From assembly GCF_902167145.1 (NCBI RefSeq), contig NC_050098.1, positions 108,538,207 through 108,602,206 of the forward strand: a stretch of DNA of 64,000 bases, given 5' to 3'. Shown here piece by piece: positions 10,802-21,610 of the stretch. The DNA is from Zea mays. Lineage: Eukaryota > Streptophyta > Magnoliopsida > Poales > Poaceae. The first letter of the stretch is position 1. Each line of letters begins with the position of its first letter. The position numbers and the translations under genes are program-made. Below the pieces are notes generated by a model. The model worked only from the letters and a program-made list of their open reading frames with translations. It had not been told where the DNA came from and did no database searches.

Positions 10802-13800
10802 TTACATCAAGCTAAACATAATATCGCCGAAGCTCGTCCGTATTTCATGATCTAGGAATGTCGTTGCCGTCCATATCCTCAATCTGTAGGAACCGGGTCT
10901 TGACAAAGATACTACCAGAAAAGGTCCCTCCCACTTTAGATGTAACTTGCCTACTGTCTCTCGGTTGGCTACTCTTCGAAGCACCAAATGTCCTGGTTCA
11001 ATGTTCTTTAGCCGAACCTTTCTATCACGCCATTTTATTGTTTCAGCTTGGTATTTGTTGATATTTTCCACAGCTTGAAGCCTGATCCCCTCTATAGCAT
11101 CTTTTTCTACAGAGTAATCAGCTTCAGCTTCGTCTTCTGCCGAAGCTACTATTCTTATTGATCCTGCTTTGGCTTCTTTCGGAGTTATTGCTTCGTCACC
11201 AAACAATAGTTTGAATGGTGTAAAACCTGTTGATCTTGATATTGTCGTGTTGTGGCTCCACACCACTTTGATTAATTCGTCTGGCCACTTTCCCCTAGGC
11301 TGATTGAAGATTAACTTCATTATTCCTGTCATTATGATGCCATTAGCCCTTTCAACAAGTCCATTTGACTCCGGATGCCGAACTGATGCAAAATGGATCT
11401 TCGTGCCAATTTGTTCACAAAATTCTCTGAAAGCTTCGGAATCAAACGGCGTTCCATTATCCACAGTAATAGCCTTCGGCACTCCGAAACGACAAACAAT
11501 ATTTTGCTAGAAAAACTTTTGTATAGTGACCGAAGTTATTGTGGCTAGAGGCTTTGCCTCAATCCATTTAGAAAAATATTCCACTGTCACTACAACATAT
11601 CTTAAGTTCCCTTGTGCTGGTGGTAACGGACCTAACAAATCAAGGCCCCACCTTTGCAACGGCCAAGTGGGTTGTATTAACTGGGTTAGAGACGAAGGTT
11701 GTTTTTTATCTCTTGCACATTTCTGACAACCTTCGCACTTTTGGACTAATTCCGCTGCATCCGAAGCTGCCTTTGGCCAATAAAATCCTTGACGAAAAAC
11801 TTTTCCAAGCAAAGGCCTAGATCCAATGTGAGATCCACATAGGCCTGCGTGTATTTCCTTCATCAATTCTATACCTTCGGCTCTGGATAAACACTTGAGC
11901 AATGGAGCACAGACTCCATGCTTGTACAGCTCCCCTTCTATTATAACATATGGTCGAGCTCTTGCCTCTATCCTCCTGTTATAAGCTTCGTCATCTGAAA
12001 GAAAGTTACCCTGAAGGAAAGAGATGATCTCAGTTCTCCAGTCTTCACTATAGACAGGAGATATGTTGAGGACTGCTCTATCAAGAAGTTCGACCGAAGG
12101 TGCCTTTATTGTTTCAAAAAATACTTCCGAAGGTAAGGGCAGCCCCTGTGCTACTGACTTGGCTAATAAATCAGCATGTTCATTTTCTCCTCGAGGAATA
12201 GTTTTAACAGAAAACCCTTCAAAGGAAGCCTCAATCCATCGGATCGTGTCTAAATATTTTTCAAGCTTCGGATCTCTTGCTTTATTCTTTTTGTCAATAT
12301 GACCAGAAATAACCTGGGAATCAGTTTTAAGAACCGCCCTTCTAATTCCCATTGCCTTTAATTTCCGAAGACCCAAGAGCAAAGCTTCGTACTCAGCAAT
12401 GTTATTTGTGCAACTGAAATCAAGTCTTGTTGCATAACAAGTTTTAACTTTGGAAGGTGCGACCAACACAGCAGCTGCTCCTACTCCGAAGGTTCCCCAA
12501 GAACCATCGCAAAATACTGTCCAAACTTCGGCATCTTTACTCATTTTTTCTTCCAGAGCCCCTGGCGTCCAGTCAGCAATGAAGTCTGCCAACGCTTGGG
12601 ACTGAATCGAAGATCTATGCACATAATCAATGCAAAATTCATTGAGTTTCGCAGCCCATTTTCCAACCCTTCCAGTAGCTTCTCTATTTCTCATAATATC
12701 CTTCAATGGTTGTGAAGAAGGGACAATTATATTGTATGCTTGAAAATAGTGCCGAAGCTTCCTGGAGGCCATCAAAACAGCATACAACACCTTCTCCAAT
12801 TCTGTATAATTTTTCTTTGATAAACTAAGAACTTCGGATACAAAGTATATTGGGGCTTGCTTTTTGACTTGGCCTTCAAGCTTCTCTTGGACAAGTGCTG
12901 CACTTACCGTTGAGTGCGAAGCTGCCACATATAACAACAGAGGAGCCCCTGGCTTGGTGGAGTTAGTGTTGTTAGGTCTATCAAATATTGCTTCAGCTCT
13001 TTGAAGGCTCTCTGTTGGACTGGTCCCCATTGAAAAACTTCGGTTGACTTCAGCACTTCGAAGAATGGTAAATTTCTCTCTGCTGATCTAGATATGAATC
13101 TGTTGAGAGATGCTAGTCTTCCTGTCAATCTTTGAGCCCCCTTCTTTGTACTTGGTGGTTCCATTCGAAGGATAGCTTCGATTTTATTTGGATTAGCCTC
13201 AATCCTTTTTGTTGAAACTAGGCAGCCAAGAAATTTCCCTTTCTTCACTCCGAAGACACATTTTTCTGGATTCAACTTTAAACCGGCCTGTCTAAAATTA
13301 GCGAAGGTCTCCTGCAGATCAGCAATGTGATTTTCTTGCTTCGTGCTTTTTACAATGATATCATCAACATAAGTTAGCACATTTCTGCCTATCTGACAAT
13401 GAAGAACCTTCGCTGTGATTCTGCTGAAGCTTCCTCCAGCATTCTTGAGCCCCTCAGGCATCCGAAGGTAACAATATGTTCCACTAGGGGTTATGAAGCT
13501 GGTTTTTGGCTCATCCTCCTTCTTCATCCAAATTTGATGATAGCCTGAATAACAATCCAGCAGACTCATAAGCTCTGATGAAGCTGCTGCATCAACTAGG
13601 GAATCTATCCTTGGCAATGGAAACTCGTCCTTCGGATAGGCCTTGTTGAGATCAGTAAAATCAATACACATCCTCCATTTACCATTGGCCTTTTTTACCA
13701 TAACAGTGTTAGCCAGCCATTCTGGGTATTTTACCTCTCTGATAACTCCGGCACTGAGGAGTCTTTTCACTTCATTCCGAGCACCTTCGGCCTTATCATC

Positions 13801-14763
13801 AGACATCTTCCGAAGCCTCTGCTTTCTGGTTCTGAAGGATGGATCAACATTGAGCGAGTGTTCAATAACATCCCTGTTGACTCCGCAAAGATCATTAGCT
13901 GACCATGCAAAAACATCTTTGTTGTTGAACAGAAACCTTATCAAAGTTTTCTCCTGTTCTTCGGATAGTTGGGATCCCAATAGCACCTTCTGCTCTGCTA
14001 TGTCATCACATAAGAGCATGGGCTTCGGCTGATCGGCCGAAGCAGCTTTCTCCCTTCTGAACTTGTATTGTTCACAAGCTTCAGCTCCATCTATGTTATG
14101 GATTGCTTTTGAGTCTGTCCAGTTTCCTTCGGCCCTTCTGGCAGCTTCCTGACTTCCATGAATAGCAATGGGCCCTTGGTCTGAAGGTATCTTCATGCAA
14201 AGATATGCTGGATGAAGAATTGCTTCGAAGGCATTGAGAGTACCACGACCAATGATTGCATTGTAAGGGTATTCCATGTCAACAATATCAAACACAACTT
14301 GTTCAGTCCTTGTGTTGTTAATAAATCTGAAGGTTACTGGCATTGTGATTTTGCCAAGTGCTACAATCTGCCTTCCTCCGAAGCCACAAAGGGGATGTGT
14401 GGCATCATGGATCTTGTCTTCGGGCTCTTGCATCTGTCTGAAGGCTTTGGCAAATATGATATCAGCCGCACTGCCTGTGTCAACCAAAACATTATGGACC
14501 AGAAATCCTTTGATCACACAAGAGATAACCATAGCATCATTGTGCGGGTAATCCTTGAGCTGAAGATCCTCTTGAGAGAAGGTAATTGGGATGTGAGACC
14601 ATCTTGACTTGATGAAGGGTCCTTGTACCCCTACGTGTTGTACTCTTCTTTGTGCCTCCTTCTTCTGTTTCTTGTTGGCCGGCTCTAAGCATGAACCGCC
14701 TGTTATCGGGAGAATCAGCTTCGGAGCCGAAGCAGTTCCAGCTTGGTTCTTGAACGAAGCCAT
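10802..14763 (-). pseudogene. pol of element A (protease, RT, RNase H, integrase), gag absent
   Basis: The minus-strand frame opens at the ATG at 14761-14763, only 43 bp inside the LTR. A short Lys-rich linker is followed by an aspartic protease with a DTGSAADII active site (about 14440-14470), reverse transcriptase with YVDD (about 13355-13370), RNase H (about 12350-12760), an integrase HHCC-type zinc region (about 11700-11850) and the integrase core with VDNG (about 11460). Two main breaks are seen: a frame change near 12960 and a TAG at 11507-11509, where the related pol in D has Trp. The C-terminal frame after about 10900 is also uncertain. Otherwise long stretches stay open, in keeping with a young copy. 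The lineage is Tat/Ogre-like because pol lacks a chromodomain and a long 3' region carries an antisense gene. Confidence 0.9.
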
Positions 14764-14789
14764 CAGCTCAAAAAGTGGAAGTGAGTTCA

Positions 14790-14806
14790 CCGGAGGTGGG
14801 CGCCAA
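14790..14806 (-). other. Primer binding site of element A
   Basis: TTGGCGCCCACCTCCGG on the minus strand directly follows the 5' LTR. TGGCGCC is the usual start of PBS sequences in Tat/Athila-type elements. The tRNA identity was not determined. Confidence 0.75.
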
Positions 14807-15437
14807 TATTGGGGACTTGTTCTCAAATGCTATGAATTAAGAACAAGGCAACATAAAATGTTAAATATTAATGCCCTTCGTCCGCTGAAGCATTATCTCC
14901 CCAAGGATTTAATGAACTTCGGACGAAGACCATGAGTAGAATATCACGAAGGTCACACCTTCGTGATCAGACCTACAAAATAATATGAAATAAAATATAA
15001 AACATGAAACATTAGAAAAAAGATGTACCAAAAATAGATAACTTTATTCACATATTTTATTATATGAACCTAAATATCAAAACATAATGTTTAGGTACAT
15101 TTATACCTTCGCCTTGACAGAAAATAATAATTCCCGAGCAATGCGTTTGCAATTACAGGATTGCGTGAACAGTAAAGGAATATTGCTCACTATTTATAGG
15201 CACAGGACACAGCCTATAAGGAATTACAATCATACCCCTTATAAAAGTATACAACAATGACTCAGACCCTTATGAACTAAAAGGTCATTCCATCTTTAAG
15301 TCGGTTCGATCCTTCATCTTCGGATACGCTATAACACTGAAGCTTCATGAGTGGTAGCTTCGGCATCACGTATAAGCAGCTTTTGCCGAAGCTGTTTCTT
15401 CCTGCAGGACCTTCGGCGACGAAGCATGGTCCCAACA
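14807..15437 (-). repeat. Element A 5' LTR
   Basis: 631 bp, nearly identical to 5863-6492. The plus-strand start is TATTGGGG instead of TGTTGGGG, so the element's terminal CA has become TA in this copy. A minus-strand TATAAATA lies at 15191-15198. Confidence 0.93.
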
Positions 15438-15946
15438 ATTGCATTATATGGGTACTCCATGTCAACAATGTCAAAGACAACCTGTTCAGTCCTTGTGTTA
15501 TGGACAAAGCCGAAGATCACAGGCATTGTGATTTTGCAGAGCGCTACAATCTGCCTTCCTCTGAAGCCACAAAGAGGGTGTGTAGCATCATGAATCTTGT
15601 CTTCTGGCTCTTGCATCTGTCTGAAGGCCTTAGCAAATATGATATCCGCTGCACTGCCTGTATCAACCTGAACATTATGGACCAGAAATCCCTTGATGAC
15701 ACAAGATATCACCATATCATCATTCTAAGGGTAATCTTTGAGCTGAAGGTCCTCCTGGGAGAAGGTGATTGGGATGTGAGACCATTTTCACTTGATGAAG
15801 GGTCCCTACACCCCAACATGTTGTACCCTTCTCTGTGCTTCCTTCTTCTGCTTCTTGTTAGCCGGCTCTAAACTTGAGCCGCCTGTTATCGGGAGCACCA
15901 GCTTCGTAGCCGAAGGTGCTTTGACGTGGTTGTTGAACGAAGCCAT
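15438..15946 (-). pseudogene. pol of element B, upstream part (linker and protease)
   Basis: Start of the same pol whose remainder is at 2405-5862. The ATG at 15944-15946 lies 43 bp from the LTR, exactly as in element A. The linker with the Lys-rich segment is followed by the protease active site DTGSAADII (about 15640-15670). The reading frame stops at the insertion point of element A, and the ATTGC at 15438-15442 is the target duplication. A stop interrupts it at about 15725. Confidence 0.85.
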
Positions 15947-15971
15947 CAGCTCAAAAGTGGAAGTGAGTTCA

Positions 15972-16601
15972 CCGGAGGTGGGCGCCAATGTTGGGGACTT
16001 GTTCTCAAATGCTATGAATTAAGAACAAGGCAACACAAAAGTAGGTTAATGGTTAATGCCCTTCGACCTTCGAAGCATTATTTCCATAAGGATATAACGA
16101 TCTTCGGACGAAGGTTATGAAGGACATACCTTCATCATCCCAGCATATATCAATGAAAGACGAAGCATATGAAACATGAGAAATAACATGGATAATCATA
16201 TGACATCATGATATATATTTTATTATATAATTATGAATGAATAAGAACAATATTGAATTACATTTGTACCTTCGGCTTAACAAAAGGCAAAGGTACAAGC
16301 GTGATGAACGAGCGAGTACAAGTCAGCGTGAACAGTACGGGGGCACTGTTCATCTATTTATAGGCACAGGGCGTAGCCTGTGTGAAATTACATTCATGTC
16401 CTTTATAACTAGTTACAATCATGACACAAATTATCATGGGACGATCGATCTTTTCATCTTTAAGTCGGTGCAACCCTTCGTCTCAAGGCGTCTCACTATG
16501 CCGAAGCTCCCTGGATGGTAGCTTCGGCGTTGCTTCTGTGTTGATCTTCCGAAGGTGTTTCTTCTTACAGGACCTTCGGCGACGATGCAAACCCCCCAAC
16601 A
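15972..16601 (-). repeat. Element B PBS and 5' LTR
   Basis: PBS TTGGCGCCCACCTCCGG (minus strand, 15972-15988) is followed by a 613-bp LTR at 15989-16601, TGTTGGGG...CCCCAACA. A TATAAATA box lies on the minus strand at 16355-16362. The LTR is clearly related to the LTRs of A but more diverged from them than they are from each other. The 3' LTR of B lies outside the window. Confidence 0.9.
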
Positions 16602-17742
16602 ACCGCCAAGCCCGATTGTTGCTATTTGTGCCCCCAAACTTCTACCCGAAAGGTGCTACGTGCGATAGAGATGTATTCGAATACGTGGGAGGAGTTCATA
16701 CCGTGAATCACGTGGAGTAGCGCCCTGCCCACGGTGATGCGTGGATCTGCGGCGGTGCGGTAACATCGGTGAGCAATTGGCGGGTGTTCAGTTGATGATC
16801 CCTCCCGCCAGCGCCACCAACAACTTCCCGATGGCCCGCGCAAGTCCTTGACCCGACCCAAGGTTCCGGCAACGGCGAGGGAGCAGCTACGGCGGAACAC
16901 CACTACCTCTCCTATGTCCGACGGTGGTGGCCAAGTTCGGTGGATGGGAGAAGAACGGTGTTGGGCGCGACGAAACAAGGAAAAAGGAGGTGCACAAACG
17001 GGCCATTATTCCCCCGATGAGCTCAACTACCCGCGCGGCAAATACGGTGAAGGTGGCGCGGACGCGGCGGGCGTTCTGTTGCGCCAACACGTGAAGTCTG
17101 TGGAGGGGATGCTCCTGACCGGCCGGGCCCGCAACCCAGAGAGCGTGTGAGGAGCGAGCGCGAGAGAGAAAAGCGGATGGGGCTGACAGATGGGCCCGCA
17201 TGGCAGTCCGCCGAGCGCGCGGTGGGAAGGGGAGTTGGGCCGCACGGTTGACCTCCCCTGGTGGGCCAAAAGAAAGGATCCGAGCCCAGGTAAGCTTTCT
17301 TTCCTTTTTCTTTTTCCTGTTTTTGTCTTCTTTCTAGTTTAAATTCCAAATTTGAATTTGAGTCCTTTTAGGAGTTGCACATTTGAGTCCAATGTACACC
17401 TTCAAATCCATTACAGAAATAATATATTTTATTATATTTTTATACTCATTTCACTCACATAATATTGTTTCCTTCTTCTCTTTTTCTAAATTCTTGAATT
17501 TCCTTTAGATCTTAAATTCTACTTTGGACTTTGATATATTTCTTTTCACATTATTTTTATATTGTCACAAAATGCACACAAAAATGAAAAACCAGCATGA
17601 TGCATGATTTAGTGGTGTCCTTTGTTAGTTATTTATTTGTTTAAGTGAGGTGTCCTCATGAAATGATAAATAGAGATGGCACACATGTATATAAAGGAAT
17701 ATAATTTCATCTTTTAGATTTTCTTACAAAGTGGGTAATACA
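16602..17742 (-). repeat. Truncated 3' LTR of element C (chromovirus)
   Basis: Between the end of element B and a purine tract. GC-rich to about 17290, then AT-rich, ending GGGTAATACA, i.e. an LTR starting TGTATTACCC in the element's direction. The left part is missing because element B inserted at 16602. Short frames on both strands in the GC-rich part are by-products of base composition. Confidence 0.65.
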
Positions 17743-17757
17743 AATCCTACCCCCCTT
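17743..17757 (-). other. Polypurine tract of element C
   Basis: Minus strand AAGGGGGGTAGGATT directly upstream of the 3' LTR, which primes plus-strand DNA synthesis in LTR retrotransposons. Confidence 0.7.
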
Positions 17758-17780
17758 AACAAGAATCTCGTCCTCGAGAT

Positions 17781-20325
17781 TTAGGAAGGACTAGGGAAAA
17801 GATGGGGAAAATCTATGCGAAGCTCTTCTTCCCTCTCCCAAGTAGCTTCATCTTCTCCATGATGGATCCATTGCACTATGCACATTTTAATAACTTTATT
17901 TCTTGTAACTTGAGTCAAAGTGTCAAGAATCTTGATAGGATATTCCATATAAGTCAGATCATCTTGAACACTAAGATCCTCCATCGGTAGCTGCTCTTCA
18001 GGTACCCTGAGGCACTTCTTCAGTTGTGACACGTGGACGACATCATGTACATCTGCCAGGTGATCGGGTAGTTCTAGTTGATATGCAACTTCTCCCATTT
18101 GCTTTAAGATCAAGAAAGGTCCAATGAAGCGAGGGGACAACTTTCCTTTAACTTTAAATCTTCTCATACCCCGGATTGCATTGGTGACACCTTCAGATAC
18201 ACGTGATCACCCTCTTTAAACTCTAGCAGTCTTCTTCTATTATCAGCGTAGCTCTTTTGCCTGGTTTGAGCTACCCTCAAATTCTCCCGAATTATACGGA
18301 CTTGTTCTTCTGCCTCTTGAATAAGTTCAGGCCCCAAGAACTGTCTTTCTCCAGTCTGATCCCAGTATAGAGGAGTCCTACACTTCCTGCCATACAAAGC
18401 CTCGAATGGTGACATCTTCAAACTGGCCTGGTAACTATTATTATAAGAGAACTCAGCATAAGGTAGACTCTTGTCCCAACTTCCTCCATGCTGAAGGGCA
18501 CAAGCCCTCAACATATCCTCAAGTACTTGATTAGTCCTCTCGGTCTGCCTATCAGTTTGAGGATGGTAGGCCGAACTAAAATTCTATTGTGTATCCAAGC
18601 TCTCATGCAACTTCTTCCAAAACCGAGAAGTAAACTGTGATCCTCGGTTAGACATGATCTTCTTAGGCACCCCATGTAGACAAACTATCTGAGTCATATA
18701 CAATTCTGCTAGCTTGGCTCCCGTGTAGTTAGTTCTCATAGGTATGAAGTGAGCCACTTTCGTCAGTCTGTCCACAATCACCCAAATCGAGTCATACCCT
18801 GCAGGAGTGCAGGGTAGTCCAACAATGAAATCCATACAAATTTCTTATCATTTCCACTCGGGTATCTTAAGCGGGTGCAATAGTCCAGCTGGTCTTTGAT
18901 GTTTGGCCTTGACTCTTTGACACACATCACACTTTGCCACATGTGCAGCCACATCTCTCTTTAGTCCATACCACCAGTATTTTTGCTTCAAATCCTAATA
19001 CATCTTAGTGCTACCAGGGTGAATAGAGTATTCAGAATCATGGGCTTCCTTCAGTATAGTCTCATGAAGGTTATCAATATCAGGAACACATATCCGGTCC
19101 TTAAACCATATTGTGCCTTGCTCATCCTCCGTGAATTCCGGACCTCTACCTTCCGTAATAAGATCCTTGATCTCTTGAATTTTAACATCACCAATCTGAC
19201 CTTTGCAAATTTCTTGTTCCAAGGTAGATTCCACATCAATAGTGACTCCTTCAGTATGTGCAACTATTCCCAGGTTAAGTCTCCTAAAATCCTCAACGAT
19301 CTCATCGGGTATCTGGGCAACAATAGCTGCATGGACCTGTTCCTTCCGACTCAAGGCATCTGCAACCAGATTCGCCTTACTCGGGTGATAGTGAATCTCC
19401 AAATCATAATCCTTAATAATCTCCAACCAACGGCGTTGCCTAAGGTTGAGATCCTTCTGAGTGATTATAGACTTCAAACTCTTATGATCTGTGTACACTT
19501 GGCACTTGGTTCCCATGATATAATGCCTCCATGTCTTAAGTGCATGCACTACGACTGCCAGTTCTAAGTCATGAGTGGGATAGTTCAACTCATGTTTCCG
19601 CAACTGACGTGATGCGTAGGCAATCACATGTCCTTCTTACATAAGCACACATCCCAAGCCTTGGCCGCAGGCATCACAATAAATGTCAAATCCCTTCTGT
19701 AGATCTGGCATAACCAACACTGTGGGTGACATCAATCTCTTCTTTTAATTGATCAAAGCTATCTTGGCACTTCTCGTACCACTTAAACTCTCTTCCCTTC
19801 TCTAGAAGCGAGGTCATAGGCTTAGCAATCTTAGAAAATCCTTCAATAAATCTCCGATAATTGCCTGCAAGCCCCAAGAAACTCTGAATCTTCGTAACTG
19901 TAGTGGGTATGCTCCACGCCATTATCTCCTTGACCTTAGCGGGATCCACTGATATCCCACCATTGGAAATAATATGTCCAAGAAATGGCACCTCGTCAAT
20001 CCAGAACTTGCATTTGCTATACTTGGCATAGAGTTGATTATCCCTTAGCTTTTGTAGCACCAATCTCAGATGTTCCTCATGCTCACTATCACTCTTGGAA
20101 TAAATAAGAATATCGTCGTTGAATACCACGACGAATCTATCAAGATACTCCATGAACACCTTATTCATAAGATTCATAAAATATAATGGTGCATTAGTTA
20201 GTCCAAATGACATAACTGTGAACTCATATAAACCATATTGGGTCGAGAAAGCTGTCTTGGGAATATCAGAAGGCCTAATCTTCATTTGATGGTAACCCGA
20301 TTGGAGATCAATCTTCGAGAATACC
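17781..20325 (-). pseudogene. pol remnant of element C with chromodomain
   Basis: Read on the minus strand: RT starts abruptly at about 20325 in the SGYHQMK region, with a [11 protein letters not shown] active site (about 20105-20135). RNase H follows (about 19000-19650), then integrase (about 18165-18960) and a C-terminal chromodomain (about 17790-17920) with the Trp-x-x-His-His-Gly-x-x-Glu-Ala-Thr-Trp pattern. The chromodomain places it in the chromoviruses (Ty3/gypsy). Several stops break it, e.g. near 18990 and 18845. The integrase motif normally reading SDRG is SNRG here, so a catalytic Asp is lost. The protease and the RT N-terminus are missing altogether. Confidence 0.88.
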
Positions 20326-21200
20326 CTAGCACTTCTCCCAGCTGAACACGCTTGTGTTCAATAGCTAGGGATTTATCGAGCAGCCTCTGGAATGATGGAA
20401 ATGTATGAGCCACTAGAGCATACTGTAGAGGTCCATTAAGTCCTTCAATAAAGTGCTCTTGCTTGCTCTCATCTTCAGCAACTTCATCCGGTGCATATCT
20501 GGAGAGCTGAATGAACTTGTCGCGGTACTCGCTGACTGACATGCTTCCCTTCTTCAGCGACAGAAATCCCTTCTTAATCTTCATCAGTCCAGCAGGAATA
20601 AGGTATTTCTGAACTGAGTAGCAAACTCCGCCCATGTGATAGTATCAGTAGCATCGTGGGCAGCAGTGTATGAATCCCACCAATCAGCAGCAAGACCTAT
20701 CAGACGACCAGAAGCATATAGAACCTTCTACCGGTCAGAGCAATCAGCAATATTCAGCATCTTCTCTACAGACTTCAGCCAATCATCCGCGTTGGTGGAT
20801 CAGGAGAGTTAGCAAATGTCGGTGGCTTATGGCTCATGAACTGCCGGTGTTTGTCCCGGGGTGGAACTGGTGGTGGGGGTGGAGGTAGTGGTGCTTGCTG
20901 TTGTTGCTGTTGCGCCCTTCTCTCCTAGTGTATCTCCTCTCGCTCTTGGCGCATCTCCTGGCGTATATCCTCTCGCTCTTGGTGCATCTCCTGGCGTTCC
21001 TGCTGCATCTGCGCGTGCATATCCGCCAAGGTGTCTGTCATCTGTTGCATTATCCCCATCTGGGCTGCAACAGCGGGGTCAGCTCCGGCTGGTGGAGGCT
21101 GTGCAGGATCCATCTCAAGTTGTTGTGGTTGTCTAAATATCCTCCGAGTGTGTCGATTGGGAGGTAGATAAATTCCACCACCCTTCCTGGTATTGACCAT
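20326..21200 (-). pseudogene. gag remnant of element C
   Basis: Starts at MVNTRKGGG (ATG at 21198-21200), runs into a Gln/Glu/Arg heptad-like repeat (about 20930-21050), then breaks frame near 20930. The retrotransposon Gag region is readable at about 20345-20635. At about 20326 gag is fused directly to the RT palm by an internal deletion that removed the zinc knuckle, protease and RT fingers. Confidence 0.8.
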
Positions 21201-21610
21201 CTGAGTTAGAAACATATGGTAAGAAAGAATAATAGACAAGGAAAGTAATTACGAATCATGTTACTTTGGGGGATTTATTAGCTAAGCAGATTGGTGTTTT
21301 ACCTACTAAAGCTAATTCATTACCTTATGGTGGTACATGCTAAGATGTCCATTTATAATATCTCAATCAATCAAAGAAGAAAATCAGACATTTATCATCA
21401 GAACAATCAACCAACATTTTTAAGTAGAGAAAATAGTTTTAATTTCGTCTTAGGTTCCCTATCTTTTAAGAATGTCATAAATGTAGGATTACAAGGTGTG
21501 AAACCCATCTTGTCTTAGAGTGGAAAAGATAAGAGTAATCATAGTATGATAGCAAAAGGTAAGACATGATCAAGATAAGATAAGTATAGAATGAATCAGA
21601 GTAAGGTAAG
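21201..21610 (-). other. 5' leader of element C
   Basis: AT-rich sequence upstream of gag with no coding potential. It stops at the LTR start of element G at 21611 without a PBS, so G probably inserted here. GTAAG at 21606-21610 would then be the left target duplication. The PBS and 5' LTR of C are not recognisable on the other side of G. Confidence 0.5.

Larger units (their letters stand above)
5863..15437 (-). mobile_element. Element A: complete gag-less Tat-type Ty3/gypsy retrotransposon
   Basis: A complete 9.6-kb insertion inside the pol of element B. Both LTRs (5863-6492 and 14807-15437) are nearly identical, with a few scattered differences, so the insertion is fairly recent. In element order (minus strand) it holds 5' LTR, PBS, pol (protease, RT, RNase H, integrase), a conserved non-coding block, a tandem repeat, an accessory gene on the opposite strand, a purine tract and the 3' LTR. 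There is no room for gag: the first pol methionine is 43 bp from the LTR. Element B shows the same junction, so the loss is a property of the subfamily. It would need Gag supplied in trans. Confidence 0.92.

Noticed and set aside
16622..17349. Overlapping frames in the GC-rich part of the C LTR
   Set aside because: All frames are short and on both strands, within a truncated LTR ending at a polypurine tract.
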